From Hyphomicrobiales bacterium (GTDB lineage Bacteria > Pseudomonadota > Alphaproteobacteria > Rhizobiales > Aestuariivirgaceae), in assembly GCA_027067085.1 (NCBI GenBank), contig JAMOMM010000232.1, forward strand, positions 1-11,660: a DNA stretch of 11,660 nt. The letters are read 5' to 3'. Below the pieces are notes generated by a model, which did no database searches, was not told the DNA's origin, and saw nothing but the letters and a program-made list of their open reading frames with translations. Numbering within the stretch: position 1 is the first letter of the stretch; every line of letters begins with the position of its first letter. The translations under genes were made by a program, and so were the position numbers. Below, in pieces: positions 1 through 5,115 of the stretch.

Positions 1-745
1 CATGAAGTGAACGGCCATTGGTTTTTAGCCATTTTTTGGCTTGCTGGGTATGCGAGCAATGCGTTTCAACATGGCCCCAAAATTTGTCGGAATGGTTCAT
101 CTCTAACAAATGTGCAACTTCATGGGCGCATACATAATCAAGGACAAACGACGGGGCTAAGATCAGTCGCCATGAGAAAGACAATGAGCCATCACTTGAG
201 CACGATCCCCATCTGCTAGTGGTGTCACGAATGGAAATACGTTTGATAGTACCTCCCATTTTATCGGCATAGGAATGCGCGGCCATGTTAATGTCGTTTC
301 GGGCCTGTTTTTTCAGCCAGTCCGTAATGCGCCTTGAATGGTGCTGGGGGTCGCCACTGACATTTAATAAAGGCTTGTCGCCATCGCTTTCATCGAGCCA
401 AACGGGCGTTCGTCGTGTGGAACTGGCCGTTATGGTGTGCATTGATCCACGTAAGGGAATAACTTGGCCTGATTGAAAGGAGATTGTGTCGGGTTGCTTT
501 GCGAGTTGGCCTGCGATCCAAACACCTTGGCTGGCAGCAAACTCAAGAGCCTTGCGTTTTGAAGTACCCTTAGGCACTGTTAAAGCAATACCATCTCCTT
601 GTTTATTAAGTCGAAGAATGATGCGTTTGGCTTTAGCATTTGGGCGAAATAAAACGTCGATTGATTGCCCATCTAAAACCAACTCGCCCGTACTCGTGTG
701 CCTGACAGATTTTTTTTGACTGAATATTTTTGGTATTAACTTCAT
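1..745 (-). CDS. YgjP-like (DUF45) zinc metallopeptidase, 3' end cut by window edge
   Basis: Reading the minus strand from the ATG at 745-743 gives 248 uninterrupted codons to the left edge with no stop, so the C-terminus is missing. Family length is usually about 230-260 residues, so little should be lost. Near the C-terminus are the family hallmarks: RWGSC, then HEVAH at residues 208-212, an HExxH zinc site with the catalytic Glu at 209, followed by NHSDKFW, whose His218 is the expected third zinc ligand. No signal peptide or membrane segment is visible, so the protein is probably cytoplasmic. By family knowledge it is an SprT/YgjP-type putative metal-dependent peptidase; its substrate is unknown. 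The start is chosen because a CTAAGG stretch lies just upstream and no better in-frame start exists. It is divergent from the actS region. Confidence 0.9.
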   Translation of the reverse strand, partial: MKLIPKIFSQKKSVRHTSTGELVLDGQSIDVLFRPNAKAKRIILRLNKQGDGIALTVPKGTSKRKALEFAASQGVWIAGQLAKQPDTISFQSGQVIPLRGSMHTITASSTRRTPVWLDESDGDKPLLNVSGDPQHHSRRITDWLKKQARNDINMAAHSYADKMGGTIKRISIRDTTSRWGSCSSDGSLSFSWRLILAPSFVLDYVCAHEVAHLLEMNHSDKFWGHVETHCSHTQQAKKWLKTNGRSLH

Positions 746-880
746 TCGTAGCCTTAGGAGTAGAATCAAATGCGTAAGCAGTTTGTACGCTTTAGAAAGA
801 CTATACCTGATTTGATCGCTGTTGGCAGAGTGCAAATTGTGGTATTGGAGAATTGACGATAAATTTTCAACACCAGCGGC

Positions 881-978
881 GTTCTGATTTATATTGAACC
901 AGAACGGCTTACTTAAAGTGTTGATAGTCTTGCGTTTCATGCTGTGTTTGTGATTCAAACAAAACATAAACGCTCTAG
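881..978 (+). repeat. Two-hairpin intergenic repeat, copy A
   Basis: This copy closely matches copy B at 4981-5082. Hairpin 1 pairs GTTCTGATT (881-889) with AACCAGAAC (897-905), with one mismatch. After a linker of about 26 nt, hairpin 2 pairs GCGTTTCATG (932-941) with CATAAACGC (965-973), and inside it TGTTTG (945-950) pairs with CAAACA (956-961) around a TGATT loop. The unit ends in GCTCTAG. In this copy the right arm of hairpin 2 has lost one base compared with copy B. It lies between the divergent metallopeptidase gene and the ORF ahead of actS and has no coding potential. It resembles the small palindromic mosaic repeats of rhizobial genomes, but I cannot assign a named family. Confidence 0.8.
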
Positions 979-1004
979 GTCATGGACTCATAAACAGGAT
1001 TAAA

Positions 1005-1241
1005 ATGGCGATAAAACCACGAAAATATGCAAGGAAAAGGTCGCTGGACGGGCTGGTTGCCCGTTCAAGACCTTTGACGCGGCAGATTGACGTGGTTTCA
1101 TCGCCCGAAGGGTATGGCCAATTTCCCCGACTACGGCGTTGCAAACCTTTGAAAACCAAAAGGTTTCCTGCAGTCTTGCGCCTTGTATCCGGAAAAATTG
1201 ACTCATACCATTTTGACCCTGATTATGAGTTCATGACCTAG
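1005..1241 (+). CDS. Doubtful 78-residue basic ORF upstream of actS
   Basis: I do not recognise this product. An ATG at 1005 is preceded by AGGA at a usable spacing and opens a 78-codon frame ending in TAG at 1239-1241, 18 nt before the actS start. The predicted protein is rich in Arg and Lys in its first two thirds (for example KPRKYARKR near the N-terminus), ends in an acidic and aromatic stretch (YHFDPDYEFMT), and has no signal peptide, membrane segment or known motif. An overlapping minus-strand frame (1206-1000) is just as featureless. It could be a small real gene co-transcribed with actS, a translated leader, or chance. The position and ribosome-binding site favour it slightly; the absence of any recognisable family argues against it. 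Confidence 0.3.
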   Translation: MAIKPRKYARKRSLDGLVARSRPLTRQIDVVSSPEGYGQFPRLRRCKPLKTKRFPAVLRLVSGKIDSYHFDPDYEFMT

Positions 1242-1259
1242 TGAGTAGCAAAGGAAAAA

Positions 1260-2693
1260 GTGGTGGGCGGACAAAACAAACCAGCGCCAGACAAACAATC
1301 GTCTTTGGACGATGACCCCCTGAACATTGAAGACTTTCAAGAGCAAGACTTTCCTGAGTTAATTACCAAAATTCACCACACAAGTGATGGTTTGCGGTTG
1401 CAAACTTTGGTGCGATTACGCTGGTTGGCGGTTATCGGTCAGACTGTGGCCGTACTTGTGGTCTATTTCCTGTTTGAGTTTTCACTTCCCATTTTAGCAA
1501 GCACCATCATCATTTCGTTATCGGCTTGGTTGAATATCTTTTTGTGGGTGAGGTGGCCTGCCAATTTTAGACTTTCCGATAAGTTTGCCGCTATCTTACT
1601 TGGCTATGACATTTTGCAACTAGCTGGATTGCTGTATCTAACAGGTGGGTTGGAGAACCCATTTTCATTCTTGTTTCTCGTACCAGTGACCGTTTCTGCT
1701 GGAACCTTGGCCTTCTCAAAAACGTTGGGGCTTGGTGCATTGACAATGGGCTTGGTAACATTGTTGGCGTTTTACCATTTTCCGTTACCATGGCGATCAG
1801 GCGAAGCGTTTGATTTACCGTTTTTATATTTAAGTGGCATGTGGAGCGCCATTGCCTGTGGCTTATCTTTTGCGTCAATTTACGCTTACCGTGTATCAAC
1901 TGAATCGCGCGATATGTCCGATGCCTTAGCTGCTACTGAATTTGTTTTGGCGCAAGAACAACGTTTGTCTGCTCTTGATGGTTTGGCTGCAGCTGCTGCC
2001 CATGAACTTGGCACCCCGCTTTCAACCATTGCCCTTGTTGCAAAAGAGTTAAAACGTGAAATGCCAGACAATGAAGATGTTCAAGCAGACCTTGATTTGT
2101 TGTCATCACAAACTGCGCGCTGCCGAGAGATACTAGGCCGTCTCGCAAATCGAGATGGCTTAAACGGGGATACTCATTCCCAACTCAAAATGAGCGTATT
2201 GCTCGAAGAGTTGATTGATCCGCTAAGGAGCGAAGTTAATGAGATTGTACTAAATTCGCAAAGTAAAGATCGCATTAGCGCTGAACCAATTGTTATGCGC
2301 CATCCAGGCATTCGTTATGGTTTAACCAATTTGCTGGAAAATGCAGTGGATTTTGCAAAGTCCACTGTCACCATTAAACTGCGTTGGACTGCAAAAGAAG
2401 CCATTGTGATGATTATTGATGATGGCCCGGGCTTTTCTGAAGACATTATTGACCGCTTGGGAGAACCCTATGTCACAACCCGAAAAGGCTATGGGGCAAA
2501 GGAATTGGCTCGCACGCCAAGTACCGATCATCAAGGCATGGGGCTTGGCTTTTTTATCGCAAAGACCTTGCTTATGCGCTCTGGCGGGACGGTTGTTCTG
2601 GCCAATTTAGCCCGACCTGAAACAGGTGCAACGATTAGAATATCATGGCCACGAAACATGATTGAACCAAAGAAACGCGGCTGGAACTTTTAA
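1260..2693 (+). CDS. actS: ActS/RegB/PrrB-family redox sensor histidine kinase
   Basis: This is an inner-membrane histidine kinase of 477 residues, normal for the family. Residues 50-210 contain about six hydrophobic segments. The periplasmic-side motif GGLENPF at 129-135 matches the GGxxNPF quinone-binding heptapeptide of RegB. The dimerisation and phosphoacceptor helix has AAAHELGTPL with the phosphorylated His at 248. Cys288 (TARCREIL) sits where RegB has its redox-active cysteine. The catalytic domain follows, with N box NLLENA (357-362), G1 DDGPGF (387-392) and G2 GMGLG (426-430). By family knowledge the kinase is active under low oxygen or reduced conditions and phosphorylates ActR/RegA. 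The GTG start at 1260 is chosen because AAAGGA lies 5 nt upstream; a second GTG follows at once at 1263. actR is downstream on the same strand. Confidence 0.95.
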   Translation: MVGGQNKPAPDKQSSLDDDPLNIEDFQEQDFPELITKIHHTSDGLRLQTLVRLRWLAVIGQTVAVLVVYFLFEFSLPILASTIIISLSAWLNIFLWVRWPANFRLSDKFAAILLGYDILQLAGLLYLTGGLENPFSFLFLVPVTVSAGTLAFSKTLGLGALTMGLVTLLAFYHFPLPWRSGEAFDLPFLYLSGMWSAIACGLSFASIYAYRVSTESRDMSDALAATEFVLAQEQRLSALDGLAAAAAHELGTPLSTIALVAKELKREMPDNEDVQADLDLLSSQTARCREILGRLANRDGLNGDTHSQLKMSVLLEELIDPLRSEVNEIVLNSQSKDRISAEPIVMRHPGIRYGLTNLLENAVDFAKSTVTIKLRWTAKEAIVMIIDDGPGFSEDIIDRLGEPYVTTRKGYGAKELARTPSTDHQGMGLGFFIAKTLLMRSGGTVVLANLARPETGATIRISWPRNMIEPKKRGWNF

Positions 2694-2793
2694 AAGTTAT
2701 TGAAATACCAGCATTTTTTTTATCATTAAACAAATTCACTTTTTCTAATAAACGGAATTGCCAAAACGGTGAATTAAAGTAATAATAGGGATA

Positions 2794-2816
2794 GACAAGT
2801 ATCAGATAATATTGTC
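2794..2816 (+). promoter_or_regulatory. Possible promoter/operator dyad ahead of actR
   Basis: The 165 nt between actS and actR is longer than expected for a simple operon. It contains arms GACAA (2794-2798) and TTGTC (2812-2816) around a 13-nt spacer, and a GATAAT hexamer (2805-2810) inside the dyad that resembles a -10 element about 49 nt before the actR ATG. No convincing -35 is visible. This could be an actR-specific promoter with an overlapping operator, but short dyads arise by chance in AT-rich DNA. Confidence 0.2.
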
Positions 2817-2858
2817 GCTTTATTGATCGGCACTAAAAATAGAGTATTTGAGAAAACT

Positions 2859-3407
2859 ATGACAGATGAAGTTGCAGCGCTAGAAGATAAAACCTTATTG
2901 CTTGTGGATGATGATCGTCCATTTCTAACCCGATTAGGTCGGGCGATGGAAGCACGTGGATTTGAAGTCAAAACGGCTGAAACAGTTGCTGAAGGCATGG
3001 TTGCTGTGCGTTCTGCACCTCCGGCCTTTGCTGTTGTTGATATGCGTCTCGAAGATGGCAATGGTCTTGATCTTATCGAAGAACTGCAAAAACAGCGCCC
3101 TAACGCACGTGGCATTGTTTTGACAGGGTATGGAAACTTGGCGACAGCTGTGTCTGCGGTTAAATTAGGAGCTGCTGATTATTTAGCAAAACCTGCTGAT
3201 GCTGATGCGGTTTTTGCCGCTTTAATGGCGGGCAATGAAGATCGCAATGCCTTGCCAGAAAACCCGATGTCAGCAGATCGAGTGCGCTGGGAACATATTC
3301 AACGTGTGTATGAATTGTGTAATCGCAATGTCTCTGAAACGGCACGACGGTTAAATATGCATCGCCGTACGCTACAACGCATTTTAGCCAAACGCGCGCC
3401 GCATTGA
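2859..3407 (+). CDS. actR: ActR/RegA/PrrA-family response regulator
   Basis: This 182-residue DNA-binding response regulator is the partner of ActS. The receiver domain (about 10-125) has the acidic cluster VDDD (Asp17-19), the phosphorylated Asp61 in VVDMRLEDGNG, Thr89 in LTGYG and Lys111 in AKPAD. A short linker leads to a Fis-type helix-turn-helix (about 143-178) with NVSETARRLNMHRRTLQR, very typical of RegA/ActR. The family controls respiration, carbon and nitrogen fixation, hydrogenase and acid tolerance in alphaproteobacteria. I chose the ATG at 2859 because GAG lies 7 nt upstream and the product then has the usual length; an in-frame TTG at 2823 would add 12 residues unlike the family. 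It follows actS by 165 nt and is convergent with mmcB 19 nt away. Confidence 0.95.
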   Translation: MTDEVAALEDKTLLLVDDDRPFLTRLGRAMEARGFEVKTAETVAEGMVAVRSAPPAFAVVDMRLEDGNGLDLIEELQKQRPNARGIVLTGYGNLATAVSAVKLGAADYLAKPADADAVFAALMAGNEDRNALPENPMSADRVRWEHIQRVYELCNRNVSETARRLNMHRRTLQRILAKRAPH

Positions 3408-3426
3408 TTTTTTATTGAACATCAGT

Positions 3427-3888
3427 TTATGAATTTGGATCAAAGTGTGTCTGAAGCCGCATCGATGCTGCGCGTGCTACTCTTAAAGTAAGGGCTTTGC
3501 GCCGTGCTGCGTTAAGCTTCTTTTCTGTTGGAAATCGGGATATTTCCGCACCAAATGCATCTGCAACGATCAAGCCAGCTTCGCTTGGAAAAATATTTGC
3601 ATCCAGCTCTAACGGACGTGCGAAAAACAGTTGGTCACAAAAATCCCAATACTCATGCCATTTATGATCGGCCTGAAAGTCGGCTAAAGAGGATTTTATT
3701 TCAATAATCCAGATTTCACCTTTTTCGCCAATTGAAAGCACATCGGGGCGGCGGCCAGTTGGCAAGGTAAATTCACATATAGTGGCGTGCCCAACATCAC
3801 GCAGCATACGGCAAACACCGCGTTGAACGCTGGCTGCTGTAACCGATTGACGGCCATCGTGAATAATCAAATTGTCGTCACTTGACAT
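3427..3888 (-). CDS. mmcB: MmcB-family putative DNA-repair endonuclease
   Basis: The 153-residue product matches the alphaproteobacterial MmcB (DUF1052-like) family in length and in its central block: RRPDVLSIG, then EIWIIEIKSS, then WHEYWDFCDQLFFA. The spaced Asp, Glu and Lys (D...ExK within PDV and IEIKSS) have the pattern of a PD-(D/E)xK nuclease core, so nuclease activity is an inference from fold. The family is linked to DNA-damage-induced mutagenesis and repair in Caulobacter-type bacteria. No signal peptide or membrane segment is seen, so it is probably cytoplasmic. The ATG at 3888-3886 has only a weak ribosome-binding site, but the N-terminus is typical. The gene is convergent with actR and divergent from the FecR-like gene, with about 75 nt of shared upstream DNA. 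Confidence 0.88.
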   Translation of the reverse strand: MSSDDNLIIHDGRQSVTAASVQRGVCRMLRDVGHATICEFTLPTGRRPDVLSIGEKGEIWIIEIKSSLADFQADHKWHEYWDFCDQLFFARPLELDANIFPSEAGLIVADAFGAEISRFPTEKKLNAARRKALTLRVARAASMRLQTHFDPNS

Positions 3889-3963
3889 TACGGAAACTTT
3901 TGTTGTGGATTTAGTTGAAATTCAAGTTTATGGTGCATTCACAGTAGCTGCAAAGTGTACAAA

Positions 3964-4845
3964 ATGAAAACACCTATAAAAAAGTTCAAATCTATCAGCT
4001 TTGTGCCAGCCAGTTTTTTGTCTGCCAGTCTTTTGCCTGTCAGCATTTTGTTATCGAGCTTGGTTGGAGCAAACTCTAGCGCATTTGCTGATGGCCTCAT
4101 TCCATTACCACGCTCAAAGCCAACGCCGCCAGTTCAAAAGAGCGATTCTGCGGGGGCGTCAAATTCCGTGGGGGTGGTGTTGACAATCAAAGGCCAAGCA
4201 ACCGCAATTGGCGCAACAGCAAAACGGGCCTTGAAAAAAGCGGGTCCAATTTTTACTGGTGATGTTATCAAAACAGGCTTTTCTACCCACGTTCAAATTT
4301 TATTTGCAGATCAAACAAAATTGGCAATTGGACCGCGATCAAAAATTACCGTTAAGGACTTTGTCCAAAGCAATGAGGCAAACCAATCAACCGCCAGTGT
4401 TTTCGCCATTAAAGCAGCAAGAGGTACGTTTCGTTTTATAACAGGAAACAGTGGTAAAGCAGCGTATAAAATTTCAACTAAAACCGCGACTATCGGGATC
4501 CGCGGGACAGCTTTTGACTTTGCTTACCGAGGGCGAACATCGGTTGTTCTCTACAAAGGGTCTGTGGAGGTTTGTATTGGAAACAGCTGTGCTCAGCTTC
4601 AGAATAAATGCGAAATGGCTGTTGAGCAAAGCGGGCAAATGTACAAAAGCCATGCTTCACAGCTCCCGCCAGCTGCATTTAAACTAACATTCCCATACAT
4701 TCGCCGCGAGAATAATTTGTCAAAATCCTATCGCTTAACATCAGCTGACTGCGATTCTGGCGAAGGCTCTGGTCCTAGTATTAACGGTGGAAATGGCGGT
4801 GCTGGAGGTGGCGGTGGTTTTGGTGGATCAGGTACTTCACAATAA
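3964..4845 (+). CDS. Secreted FecR-domain protein with Gly-rich tail
   Basis: A periplasmic or envelope FecR-domain protein of 293 residues. The N-terminus has a basic region (KKFK), a hydrophobic core to about residue 36 and a likely signal-peptidase site SSAFA|D at 42/43, followed by a Pro-rich linker. The FecR domain (about 70-205) shows GDVIKTG, LFADQTKLAIGPRS, ARGTFRF, TATIGIRGTAFDF and VVLYKGSVEV, as in FecR-type proteins. A Cys-containing region (204, 209, 216, 263) and the block KLTFPYIRRENN (240-251) follow, then a Gly-rich end. This is not the TonB-linked sigma regulator FecR itself: no ECF sigma gene is nearby and there is a cleavable-type signal. An in-frame GTG at 3955 is the alternative start; neither has a strong ribosome-binding site. 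The CHASE2 cyclase gene downstream suggests a signalling partnership. The frame continues beyond the stop with a diverged copy of the C-terminal block. Confidence 0.88.
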   Translation: MKTPIKKFKSISFVPASFLSASLLPVSILLSSLVGANSSAFADGLIPLPRSKPTPPVQKSDSAGASNSVGVVLTIKGQATAIGATAKRALKKAGPIFTGDVIKTGFSTHVQILFADQTKLAIGPRSKITVKDFVQSNEANQSTASVFAIKAARGTFRFITGNSGKAAYKISTKTATIGIRGTAFDFAYRGRTSVVLYKGSVEVCIGNSCAQLQNKCEMAVEQSGQMYKSHASQLPPAAFKLTFPYIRRENNLSKSYRLTSADCDSGEGSGPSINGGNGGAGGGGGFGGSGTSQ

Positions 4846-4995
4846 AAGTTGACATTTCCCTATATAAGGCGCGAAAACAATCTACAGTCAGCGTATCGCC
4901 TGCGCGCCTCAAGTTGTGAATCTGGAGCTGGTACTGGCCCCAAAGGCGGAAACCTTAGCGGCAATGGCAGTGGTCCTAGAGTCGGTCTGGTTTAA
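4846..4995 (+). pseudogene. In-frame duplicate of the FecR-protein C-terminal module after its stop
   Basis: Directly after the TAA at 4843-4845, in the same frame, 49 sense codons run to a TAA at 4993-4995. They begin KLTFPYIRRENNL, identical to residues 240-252 of the preceding protein, continue with YRL, a Cys and SG-G--GP spacing, and end in a Gly/Asn/Ser-rich stretch. Over 33 aligned residues 22 are identical. In the first 13 identical residues, 10 codons differ at synonymous positions only, so the two copies diverged for a long time while both were translated. There is no start codon or ribosome-binding site for separate expression. It is either the 3' remnant of a deleted tandem paralogue, or a second C-terminal module cut off by a nonsense mutation (CAA to TAA would suffice), or is reached by readthrough. 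Confidence 0.75.
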
Positions 4996-5082
4996 ATTGA
5001 ACCAGAACGACCAGCTTAAGGCATTGATAATTTTGCGTTTCATGCAGTGTTTGTGATTCAAACAAAACATGAAACGCTCTAG
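4981..5082 (+). repeat. Two-hairpin intergenic repeat, copy B (best preserved)
   Basis: Hairpin 1 pairs GTCGGTCTGGTT (4981-4992) with AACCAGAACGAC (5000-5011), 11 of 12 positions, around a 7-nt loop. Hairpin 2 pairs GCGTTTCATG (5035-5044) perfectly with CATGAAACGC (5068-5077), with an inner stem TGTTTG (5048-5053) / CAAACA (5059-5064) around TGATT; internal CAG and AAA face each other between the stems. The unit ends in GCTCTAG. The left arm of hairpin 1 overlaps the last codons of the duplicated FecR tail, and its stop TAA (4993-4995) lies in the loop. The element sits between the FecR-like gene and the cyclase gene, where its RNA hairpins could reduce read-through or stabilise the upstream message. 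Confidence 0.85.
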
Positions 5083-5115
5083 TTAAAGCTTCATTTTTGA
5101 TGGCAAGATTTGTAT

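Noticed and set aside
770..856. 28-codon plus-strand ORF with GGAG upstream, divergent from the metallopeptidase gene
   Set aside because: Very short, no recognisable motif, and it runs into a repeat-bearing intergenic region. It may be a chance frame.
1040..1085. Possible tRNA-like segment with GTTCAAGACC resembling a T-loop
   Set aside because: The flanking arms do not pair as a T-stem and no acceptor or anticodon arm fits.
3408..3426. Terminator between actR and mmcB
   Set aside because: There is a T-run after the actR stop but no convincing stem before it.
3900..3912. DnaA-box-like TGTGGATTT near the mmcB/FecR divergent region
   Set aside because: Two mismatches to the consensus and no cluster of further boxes, so no sign of an origin.
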